64,000 nt of DNA from Hyphomicrobium facile (lineage in GTDB: Bacteria > Pseudomonadota > Alphaproteobacteria > Rhizobiales > Hyphomicrobiaceae): positions 188,501 to 252,500 of the forward strand of contig NZ_FPCH01000005.1 in NCBI RefSeq assembly GCF_900116175.1. The letters run 5' to 3'. The notes under the pieces were generated by a model, which saw only the letters and a list, made by a program, of their open reading frames with translations, did not search any database and was not told the DNA's origin. Of this stretch, positions 7,839-14,472 are shown in pieces. The translations under genes and the position numbers were made by a program. Positions within the stretch are counted from its first letter, which is position 1. Every line of letters starts with the position of its first letter.

Positions 7839-10151
7839 TCAAACGTCGTGGCCGCTGATGTAACGGCGATAGACGAGAATCGTCGCGGGCAAGAACACGA
7901 GATCGGCGACGAGTGACGCGAGAAGCGTCACGCCGCAGACGAGGCCGAAGAGCCGAAGCGACGGCAGCTCGGAGAAAATCGTCACGCCGAGGCCAAAGGC
8001 GAGCACGATCGTCGTCAGGATGATCGCGGGGCCGACGAGCACGCGGGCGTTGCGGATCGCAACCTCGGGAGCGACGCCCGGCTTTTCCTCCAATCGCAGG
8101 CGATTGAGGAAGTGAATGAGCGCGTCGACGCCCAATCCGAACACCACGATCAGCGCGACGACGGACGAGAACTCGAGGCCTCCTCCGAGAAACCACAGCA
8201 TCGCTCCCGTCGTGACGACCGGGAAAAGGCCGGGTAGAAGGCTGATGACGCCGACAAAGAAGGAGCGGAAGGCGATGGCGAGCAGCACTGCGGCGATAAG
8301 CACGCAAATCGGGATGCTTTCATCGAGCTGCGTGATCATGCGGTGGCTGTTGCGGGCGGCGATCGCCGGCAGTCCCGTCACTGATATTTCATAGGCCGGA
8401 TAGGCTTTGCGGACCGGATCAAGCGCCTCGTCGACCTTATGGACGAGCGGCAGAATCTGGCTGGCGTCGACGTCCGGCAAACGGCCGGTGACGAGCACCG
8501 CGTCCTGCTCCTTGGCGATGAAGCGGCGGACGAGATGATCGGGAAGCAGATTGACGTATTTCTTCACCGTTTCGACGTTGTCGTCGCCGTTTTCGCGCAG
8601 CCAGCGCCTGAGGCTTTCGAGCGACCAGACGTTGCCGAGGCCGGCCGCCTTCTCAAGCGCGAGGTGCGTCTCCTCGATGACTTTGAGCGTGCCCGGATCG
8701 TAGAGGCTGGCGCCGTTCTTCCATTGGATCATGACGTGGAAGGGATTGGCGCCGGTCAGCTTGGAGTCGATGCGGCCGGTCGCTGCGAGCGCCTGCTCGC
8801 GGTCGGGCACCTGATCGGCGAGCCGGTAGCGCGGCTCAAGTTGCAGATGGAGCGAGGCGAAATAGATGAAAAGCCCAACTCCAAGGAGCGTGTAGAGGAC
8901 CGAGTGCTTGATGACGCGATCGACGATGGCGCCGACGAACGTGCCAAGCGCGTCCATCATACCGTCGGCGGGCGCGTGATCGCGCGCCAACGTCTTTTCA
9001 TTGCGGATGAACAGCAGACCCAGGATCGGCAGGACGACGATTACGGCCACGAAGGAGATGCAAACCGCCATGGCGCCGGCTTCTCCGAACGTGCGGATGA
9101 GGCCCGATTCGGACAATAGAAGAGCGAGGAACGCCAGAAGCGTCGCGCCATGCGCCAGTACGCATGCGGGACCGACGACGTTCACTGCGAACGTGACGGC
9201 CTGAAGCTTGGTATCCCCCTCGCGCAGCCGGATGCGAATGGCGGACACCATCTGCATGCTGTCGGCGAAGCCCATCACCAGGATGAGCGGCGTCATCACG
9301 TTCAGGAAGAGATTGAGCTTGAAGTTGAACCAGCCGAGCAGGCCCAGCGACCAGCAGACCGCGATGACGGGCGGCAGCGCGGCGACGAGCATCAGCGACA
9401 CGCGCCGGAAGAACAGTGCCGCGATGGCCGCGCCGAACAACAGGCCGAGGCCGTTATAGACGATCTGATCGCGCTCGACGGCGTTGCGGATTTCGAGTTG
9501 CATCACCGGTGCGCCGGCGAGCTTCACGCTGAGACCGGCGGGTTCCAGATCTTCCTTCGCGGTCTTCTCGATGTCGCCGATGACGGTTTTGGCGGATTTC
9601 TCGGCGACCTCATCACGATTGAGCGAGAGGACGATCAGCGCAAGCTGGCCGTCTTCCGACAGGAACTTGCCCTTGACGATGTCGTTCGATTTCAGCGCGT
9701 CCATGATCTGGTCGAAGGCCGGGCCTTCGGGCAGCTCATCCGGGACGATGGGCGGCGCGTATCCCGTGGGATCGGGCTTGCCGCGGGCCGAGAGCATCGA
9801 GACGATGCCGTTGACGCCGTCGGCCAGCTGCAGATCGGCGGCCGCGGATGCGAAGGCCTTCAGGCCATCGTGGGTGAGAAGGTTCTTGCCTTCGACGACG
9901 ACCAGCACATCGTATTCGCTGGAAGGGAAGCGGCGGTCGATCTCTTCGTAGGTATGGAATTCCGGCGTATTCGTGCGGAACAGCTCAGAGAGGCTGTCGT
10001 CCACTTTCAAGCGCGTCAGCCCGGTGACCGCAGCGGCGGTGATGAGCAGGACGATAATGGCGGCAAGGATCGGCGCCTTGATGCCAATGAGGCCGAGCTT
10101 GTTCAAGCCCAACGACATCAGATGCGGGCGTTGCGGCTCCGTTGGCTTCAA
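7839..10151 (-). CDS. MMPL/RND-family exporter, 12 membrane segments
   Basis: A 770-residue membrane protein with the duplicated 6-TM plus large periplasmic loop layout of RND transporters in the MMPL branch. The first TM is at about residues 25-45, the first loop runs to about 230 (VDDSLSELFRTNTPEF, EYDVLVVVEG), TM2-6 follow to about 385, TM7 is near 417-435 and the second loop reaches about 610, then TM8-12. FADSMQMVSAI and GLGVDALIHFLNRLR are the TM4 and TM10 motifs. The family contains the hopanoid transporter HpnN, but HpnN is usually longer (about 860 residues) and sits with hpn genes, which are absent here, so the substrate (a lipid or hydrophobic compound) is unknown. It reads alone on the minus strand. 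Confidence 0.85.
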   Translation of the reverse strand: MKPTEPQRPHLMSLGLNKLGLIGIKAPILAAIIVLLITAAAVTGLTRLKVDDSLSELFRTNTPEFHTYEEIDRRFPSSEYDVLVVVEGKNLLTHDGLKAFASAAADLQLADGVNGIVSMLSARGKPDPTGYAPPIVPDELPEGPAFDQIMDALKSNDIVKGKFLSEDGQLALIVLSLNRDEVAEKSAKTVIGDIEKTAKEDLEPAGLSVKLAGAPVMQLEIRNAVERDQIVYNGLGLLFGAAIAALFFRRVSLMLVAALPPVIAVCWSLGLLGWFNFKLNLFLNVMTPLILVMGFADSMQMVSAIRIRLREGDTKLQAVTFAVNVVGPACVLAHGATLLAFLALLLSESGLIRTFGEAGAMAVCISFVAVIVVLPILGLLFIRNEKTLARDHAPADGMMDALGTFVGAIVDRVIKHSVLYTLLGVGLFIYFASLHLQLEPRYRLADQVPDREQALAATGRIDSKLTGANPFHVMIQWKNGASLYDPGTLKVIEETHLALEKAAGLGNVWSLESLRRWLRENGDDNVETVKKYVNLLPDHLVRRFIAKEQDAVLVTGRLPDVDASQILPLVHKVDEALDPVRKAYPAYEISVTGLPAIAARNSHRMITQLDESIPICVLIAAVLLAIAFRSFFVGVISLLPGLFPVVTTGAMLWFLGGGLEFSSVVALIVVFGLGVDALIHFLNRLRLEEKPGVAPEVAIRNARVLVGPAIILTTIVLAFGLGVTIFSELPSLRLFGLVCGVTLLASLVADLVFLPATILVYRRYISGHDV

Positions 10152-10450
10152 AGCATCCTCCCCAACGACTTCGATCTAAGAAGCCGCCCTGGCGCCCCCT
10201 GCAATCGTGCGTTTGTTTGCGGGAGACATCGCATTTTGCTGGGGTTGGGTGCAAGGACTACATCGCATGGAACGCAGCGGTAAATGAGCAGTCAACAAGC
10301 GTGCGCCGGCATTGCCGACAACTTTGGCTAGAGATGCGCGTTAAAGGGGACGCGAATCACACCGGTTGCGCAAACTCTCCTTGCTTCAAGTCCGCGGGTT
10401 GTGGAACAGCCTCATGCTCATCCCCCATCGGCTTCGATCCAGGATCTTCG

Positions 10451-10972
10451 ATGCTCAGAACCTCGCCGCTTCCGACTATCGCCACCCTATTCTTCGCCGC
10501 AATCGCCTTGGCCTTCGCGGGAGTGCCGAGTGCCTTCGCGTTGAAAAAGGCGGTCGTCGGGCCCGTCGCGCTCGAGGTGGCGGACGATTTCAAAGAGGTT
10601 GCGGGCGCTGAAACGCCGACCATCCACCAGGATGCTTCGGGCATCACAGTCGAAGTCTCAGAGCTTCCGCCGGAAGCGCTGGAGGAATTCAGGGGACAGC
10701 CGTTCCTCGATTTTCTCGCGAGCCTCAAATATACGAACGCCGCGTACGCCCCCGGTGCGCTGGACCGGCGGGACACCTACAGCTACGTCCTGGCCGATGC
10801 TGTCGGGGCCAAGGGGCCTGAGTCGCGGTTCCTGCTGATTCTCGGCGATGCCAAACGGGCCGCCATCATCACCGCCTACGCGCCGAAGAGCGAGATCGAC
10901 AACGGCCACGCGACCCGCGCCGCGATAGAGGCGATCCTGTCGAGCGCTGCTGTCCTTCCGGCGAAGCGCTGA
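10451..10972 (+). CDS. Exported protein of unknown function (173 aa)
   Basis: The product begins MLRTSPLPTIATLFFAAIAL and continues to a signal-peptidase site after SAFA, followed by a 140-residue soluble domain without cysteines. The domain has alternating strand and helix segments (KKAVVGPVALEVADDF, ITVEVSELPPEALEEF, YSYVLADAVGAKG, AIITAYAPKSEID) and would sit in the periplasm. A longer in-frame reading begins at 10142 but would bury the signal peptide, and an AGGA site precedes the ATG at 10451. I do not recognise a family. It lies between the MMPL exporter (divergent) and the tRNA gene. Confidence 0.7.
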   Translation: MLRTSPLPTIATLFFAAIALAFAGVPSAFALKKAVVGPVALEVADDFKEVAGAETPTIHQDASGITVEVSELPPEALEEFRGQPFLDFLASLKYTNAAYAPGALDRRDTYSYVLADAVGAKGPESRFLLILGDAKRAAIITAYAPKSEIDNGHATRAAIEAILSSAAVLPAKR

Positions 10973-11052
10973 GGCGCCGAGCGCGGGACGCGCGGCGATC
11001 CTGACAGCTTGACAGTGCCATGCGACGCCTCGCATATGGGCCATCCCAAAAC

Positions 11053-11127
11053 GGGCGGTTAGCTCAGCGGTAGAGCACACGCTTCACACGCGTGGGGTCA
11101 TAGGTTCAATCCCTATACCGCCCACCA
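11053..11127 (+). tRNA. tRNA-Val (anticodon CAC)
   Basis: A complete 75-nt cloverleaf with encoded CCA. The acceptor stem pairs GGGCGGT with ACCGCCC; the D arm is GCTC-AGCGGTA-GAGC; the anticodon stem CACGC/GCGTG closes the loop TTCACAC, giving anticodon CAC, which reads the valine codon GUG. The T arm is ATAGG-TTCAATC-CCTAT and the discriminator base is A. All stems are fully paired. Confidence 0.97.
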
Positions 11128-11150
11128 TCCTTAACGCTTCGCATATTGAA

Positions 11151-11194
11151 CCACGTGTCCACTCTTTCGCGTGCGCGAAGGGAGACGCGCGTGG
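11151..11194 (+). repeat. Imperfect hairpin just after the tRNA gene
   Basis: An outer inverted repeat CCACG (11151-11155) and CGTGG (11190-11194) encloses an inner stem CTTTCGCG (11164-11171) and CGCGAAG (11174-11180). It begins 24 bases after the tRNA CCA end. There is no run of T after it, so a classical intrinsic terminator is not supported; it may help 3' processing or Rho-dependent stopping, or be a chance structure. Confidence 0.35.
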
Positions 11195-11304
11195 TCTAAT
11201 CGTACCATTGAAAGCCATTTATCGCGATTTCGCCACATTCCGCGCAAATTCGGCCATCAATCGCGGTCACTAAGGTCAACCGGGGTGGTTCGAGGGAGAA
11301 CACT

Positions 11305-11853
11305 ATGTCTATCAGGGGAATAAGCGTCGCGTTGTTGGCGCTGTGTGCCATCGTCATGGCTACACCAGAGAGCCGTGCGGCATCCGCGCACGAGATCGAT
11401 GGCAGCGTGCACGAAACGCTCGAGAGATTTTTCTACAAGGTCGGCGGCGCGCGTGACCTTGCGAACAAGGCTGCCGGTATTCTCGTTTTTCCGTCCATCG
11501 TGAAAGCCGGCTTTGGCTTCGGCGGCGAATACGGCGAAGGCGCGCTTCTCGTCCATGGACGTAACGCCGGTTATTATAACACGATCTCGGCCTCGTTCGG
11601 CTTTCAGCTCGGTGTGCAGGAGCGGTCCGTCATCATTGCGTTCATGACGCCCGAAGCCCTCGATCAGTTTCGGCGCACGGCCGGATGGAAGGTCGGGGTC
11701 GACGGCTCCGTCGCCATCATCACCGTCGGCGTCGGCGGCTCGATCGATACCAACAAGATCACGAGCCCTGTCGTCGGCTTCATCCTCGATCCGAAGGGCT
11801 TGATGTACAATCTCACGCTCGAGGGATCGAAGATCTCGCGCATTTCAAAGTAA
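11305..11853 (+). CDS. Exported SYLF (YSC84-like) lipid-binding domain protein
   Basis: A 182-residue protein with a signal peptide (MSIRGISVALLALCAIVMAT, cleavage near SRAAS) and a SYLF domain. The family hallmarks are the HETLERFFYKVGGARDLANKA helix, the AAGILVFPSIVKAGFGFGGEYGEGAL segment (split here as AGILVFPSIVKAGFG and GGEYGEGALLV), and the glycine-rich YYNTISASFGFQLGVQ region. SYLF domains bind phosphoinositides in eukaryotes; in bacteria the exported members are associated with the envelope and their role is poorly known. The start is the first ATG after a GAGGGAGAA ribosome site. A strong hairpin lies 24 bases downstream. Confidence 0.88.
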   Translation: MSIRGISVALLALCAIVMATPESRAASAHEIDGSVHETLERFFYKVGGARDLANKAAGILVFPSIVKAGFGFGGEYGEGALLVHGRNAGYYNTISASFGFQLGVQERSVIIAFMTPEALDQFRRTAGWKVGVDGSVAIITVGVGGSIDTNKITSPVVGFILDPKGLMYNLTLEGSKISRISK

Positions 11854-11876
11854 GTCCGGTTCTCAGGGCTTTGGCT

Positions 11877-11900
11877 GGGCTGTTCCGCAGGGAACAGCCC
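11877..11900 (+). terminator. Perfect 10-bp hairpin after the SYLF gene
   Basis: GGGCTGTTCC (11877-11886) and GGAACAGCCC (11891-11900) form a perfect 10-bp stem with loop GCAG, 24 bases after the SYLF stop codon. No T tract follows, so it is a transcript-end stabiliser or Rho-assisted terminator rather than a textbook intrinsic one. Confidence 0.5.
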
Positions 11901-11948
11901 GGTCAGCCCGATAAGTGCTGTGCTGCCCCCGTTCACGAAGGGGCACGT

Positions 11949-12101
11949 ATGCAAAAATCATTTTTGAAGGGCCGCGCATTTGGCGCTGCCGTTATCGTGT
12001 TGGCCGGCATTGCAAGCGGCGTGGCACGGATTGATCATTTCGAATTCCGGATCCGATCCCGGGCGGTAACGAAGCCCGTAGATCCAGCGTACACGCCGTA
12101 A
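11949..12101 (+). CDS. Possible small exported protein (50 aa)
   Basis: A 50-codon frame starting MQKSFLKGRAFGAAVIVLAG at 11949 has a basic N-terminus and a hydrophobic stretch (FGAAVIVLAGIASGVA) of the kind seen in signal peptides or membrane anchors; the remainder (RIDHFEFRIRSRAVTKPVDPAYTP) is basic. It lies in the gap between the SYLF gene and msrA on the same strand. A recognisable ribosome site is not obvious and I know no family, so the call rests only on the composition of the product. Confidence 0.35.
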   Translation: MQKSFLKGRAFGAAVIVLAGIASGVARIDHFEFRIRSRAVTKPVDPAYTP

Positions 12102-12160
12102 CGTAGTCATTTTGCAGCGAGCCCCGCATCAGCGCAGCCCTACTGCCGGAGCGACCCCCT

Positions 12161-12904
12161 ATGGCACTGAACAGCAAATCGTTTTCGAAGCCAGACCGCT
12201 GGTTCTTTTCGCTCACCCTCGCCGGCGCGATCCTCGGTGTCCTATCATTTTTGAGCGGATCGCGGCTCGTCGCTGAGGAAGGCGTGCCTATCCCGGCGCC
12301 GGTTGTCGATGAGCGCCCGGCGGCGGATGCCGGTTTGGAGACAACGGTGCTGGCCGGCGGCTGCTTCTGGGGCGTCCAAGGCGTGTTCCAGCACGTCGAA
12401 GGCGTGGCCGGCGCGACGTCCGGCTATACCGGCGGCAAGCGGGAAGACGCGCACTACAATGTCGTCGGCACGGGCGATACGGGGCACGCCGAGTCCGTTC
12501 AAATCAAATTCGATCCCAAGAGGATCAGCTACGGGAAGCTTCTGCAGATCTATTTCTCGGTCGCGCACGATCCGACATTGCTCAATCGCCAGGGACCCGA
12601 CACGGGGACGCAATACCGGTCGACGATTTTCCCGCAGACGCCGGAGCAGGGCAAAATCGCGGAGGCGTATATCGCGCAGCTCGGAAACGCTCACGTCTTT
12701 CCGGGGAAGATTGCGACGACGGTGGAATCCGGCCGCACGTTCTATGCAGCCGAGGACTATCATCAGAATTTTCTGACGCTCAATCCGACCTATCCGTACA
12801 TCGCGATCAACGACATGCCGAAGGTCGAGAACCTGAAGAAGCTTTTCCCGGAAAACTATCGGGCCGCGCCGGTGCTGGTCGTGACCGCGAAGCCGACGAA
12901 TTGA
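12161..12904 (+). CDS. msrA: Peptide-methionine (S)-S-oxide reductase, exported form
   Basis: It reduces the S-epimer of methionine sulfoxide in oxidised proteins. The 247-residue product has the catalytic GGCFWGVQGVF (Cys68), then GYTGGKREDAHYNVVGTGDTGHAE, DPTLLNRQGPDTGTQYRS and AEDYHQNF, all standard MsrA motifs. Unlike cytosolic MsrA it starts with about 35 residues containing a hydrophobic segment (WFFSLTLAGAILGVLSFL), so the enzyme should be exported or anchored on the periplasmic side, where it would repair envelope proteins. No msrB is fused or adjacent. A cloverleaf-like inverted repeat follows the stop codon. Confidence 0.94.
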   Translation: MALNSKSFSKPDRWFFSLTLAGAILGVLSFLSGSRLVAEEGVPIPAPVVDERPAADAGLETTVLAGGCFWGVQGVFQHVEGVAGATSGYTGGKREDAHYNVVGTGDTGHAESVQIKFDPKRISYGKLLQIYFSVAHDPTLLNRQGPDTGTQYRSTIFPQTPEQGKIAEAYIAQLGNAHVFPGKIATTVESGRTFYAAEDYHQNFLTLNPTYPYIAINDMPKVENLKKLFPENYRAAPVLVVTAKPTN

Positions 12905-12910
12905 AGCTGG

Positions 12911-12985
12911 ACGTCATGCCGACGAGGGTCGGCATCCGGGCAAGACTCTGGCTTGGACGGATCCCGGCCTGCGCCGGGATGACGT
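12911..12985. repeat. REP-like cloverleaf inverted repeat downstream of msrA
   Basis: Outer ends ACGTCAT (12911-12917) and ATGACGT (12979-12985) are complementary and enclose two hairpins, GCCGAC-GAGG-GTCGGC and ATCCCGGC-CTGC-GCCGGGAT. The element fills the gap between the convergent msrA and decarboxylase genes. It resembles the small extragenic palindromes common in alphaproteobacteria; I see only this one copy in the window. Confidence 0.7.
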
Positions 12986-13013
12986 TTTGCGAGATGCCTC
13001 GAACGCCGCGCTC

Positions 13014-14192
13014 TTAAGCGTTGCGCACCATCGGCTCGAGGTCTTCGGTATAGATCGAATACATCGGCTCATCCTGCAGGATGACGTCGGTGTATTCACC
13101 GTAACCGTTGAAGCGTGTCGCCATGGCGCGCGCGTAGGCACCGAGATTGCCGATCTCAATGTAGTCGCCTTCGCGGACGGACGCGGGCAGCATGAACGGC
13201 CCTTTCATGTGATCGATCGAGTCGCACGTCGGTCCCCAGAACTCGAACGGCTCCAGCGGCTCGTTCGGATCGAGGCCCGGACGGATCAAGCGCACGGGGA
13301 AGATCAAGTCCAGATGGGCGCTGTCGAACAGCGCGCCGTAAGAGCCGTCGTTGATGAACAGCTGGTTGCCGGGCTTCCTGAGATCGACTTTCACGATCAA
13401 GCTCTCTGCCTCGGCCACGAGCGCCCTGCCCGGTTCGCAGATCAGGCGGCAGTGCTCGGTCACCGGCATCTTCGCCATCGACGATTTGATCACGTCGATG
13501 AAGTCGGAAAGCCGGGCCGGCACACTGTCGGTGTAGCGAGACGGGAAGCCGCCGCCGATGTCGATCGCGTCGACGACGACGCCGGCTTTCACGATGTGCT
13601 TTTTGACTTCCTCGAACGCCATTGCGTAGGCGTCGGGGGTCGTCGTCTGCGAGCCGACGTGGAATGTAATGCCTAGCTCGTCGGCGACTTGACGCGTCTT
13701 GATGAGCAGGCGCTGCGCGCGCTGGCCCGTGATCCCGAATTTATGCTCGAGAGGCATGCGGCTGTTTTTCGCCGGCACCGAGATGCGGACGAACAGCTCG
13801 AGGTCTTTCGCGCCCTCGGTCTCCTCGACGATCTTCTGCAGCTCGTCCTCGCTGTCGAGGGCAAAGCACTTGATGTCGTAGTCGAAGTACGCGCGCCGGA
13901 TGGCGTAGCGGGATTTGACCGGATGCATGAAGTGGAGCCGCACGCCCGGAATGGTCGCGGCGTCTTCGAGTTCGGCGACGGAGGCGACGTCGAACTGCTT
14001 GATCCCCGCGCCGAAGAGAGCGCCGATGAGAAACACGGAGCTGTTCGCCTTGTAGGCGTAGGCCACCTCGCCCGGAAAATTCTTGATGAACCAGCGGGCC
14101 GCACGGCCGGCTGCATGGGGCCGAGCTGCGAAGACCGGAAGATCCGGCTTCATCTCGGTCACCATTTCGAGGGCGGTGGCAAACTTCTCCAT
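13014..14192 (-). CDS. Fold-III (alanine-racemase-like) ornithine/lysine decarboxylase
   Basis: A PLP enzyme of 392 residues that most likely makes putrescine from ornithine (or cadaverine from lysine). The PLP lysine is Lys48 in VAYAYKANSS; other family motifs are FHVGSQ, DIGGGFPSRY, CEPGRALVAEAE and the C-terminal WGPTCDSIDHM with the catalytic Cys-Asp pair of eukaryotic-type ornithine decarboxylases. Start 14192 is chosen because AGGAGGTT lies just upstream; the in-frame ATG at 14282 would run through a structured leader. Substrate choice between ornithine and lysine is not settled by sequence. Its product putrescine is the substrate needed by the carboxyspermidine operon at 60.2-63.1 kb. 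Confidence 0.9.
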   Translation of the reverse strand: MEKFATALEMVTEMKPDLPVFAARPHAAGRAARWFIKNFPGEVAYAYKANSSVFLIGALFGAGIKQFDVASVAELEDAATIPGVRLHFMHPVKSRYAIRRAYFDYDIKCFALDSEDELQKIVEETEGAKDLELFVRISVPAKNSRMPLEHKFGITGQRAQRLLIKTRQVADELGITFHVGSQTTTPDAYAMAFEEVKKHIVKAGVVVDAIDIGGGFPSRYTDSVPARLSDFIDVIKSSMAKMPVTEHCRLICEPGRALVAEAESLIVKVDLRKPGNQLFINDGSYGALFDSAHLDLIFPVRLIRPGLDPNEPLEPFEFWGPTCDSIDHMKGPFMLPASVREGDYIEIGNLGAYARAMATRFNGYGEYTDVILQDEPMYSIYTEDLEPMVRNA

Positions 14193-14260
14193 CGCGAAAG
14201 AACCTCCTGCGGAAGACCTATCCGGTTTCGCTCGCGGCAGCCGAGCAATGTCGGCTCTGG
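14193..14260 (-). promoter_or_regulatory. speF-like structured leader RNA covering the ribosome site
   Basis: Read on the minus strand, the bases just before the decarboxylase start fold into a hairpin AGCCGA-CATTGC-TCGGCT (14256-14239) followed by a longer helix: CGCGA (14236-14232) with TCGCG (14197-14193) and AACC (14227-14224) with GGTT (14204-14201). The second helix encloses the AGGAGG ribosome site and reaches the ATG. Alphaproteobacterial ornithine decarboxylase genes are known to carry the speF leader element at this place, so regulation of translation, perhaps by polyamines, is inferred. The match to the Rfam consensus was not computed. Confidence 0.45.
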
Positions 14261-14472
14261 ATGCTATATTGAAGGGGTGCATTTAGGTATCTCGGCCCCC
14301 GCTGTAAAGCCTTTCGGAACCCAAACGCTCTCCATGGTTGCTGGATTCTCGCTCCGTGGCGAGGGACTGCCGCGAATGACGCACCTTGCGATGCCTTTTG
14401 GCACCTCTCACGCGCGACAGATGTCAGTTTGATGAAGGTCTTGATGAAGGTTCGGCGAACGCGAATCGCCGG

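Noticed and set aside
7839-10151. Calling the exporter HpnN (hopanoid transporter)
   Set aside because: It is about 90 residues shorter than usual HpnN and no hopanoid genes are adjacent; only the wider MMPL/RND family is supported.
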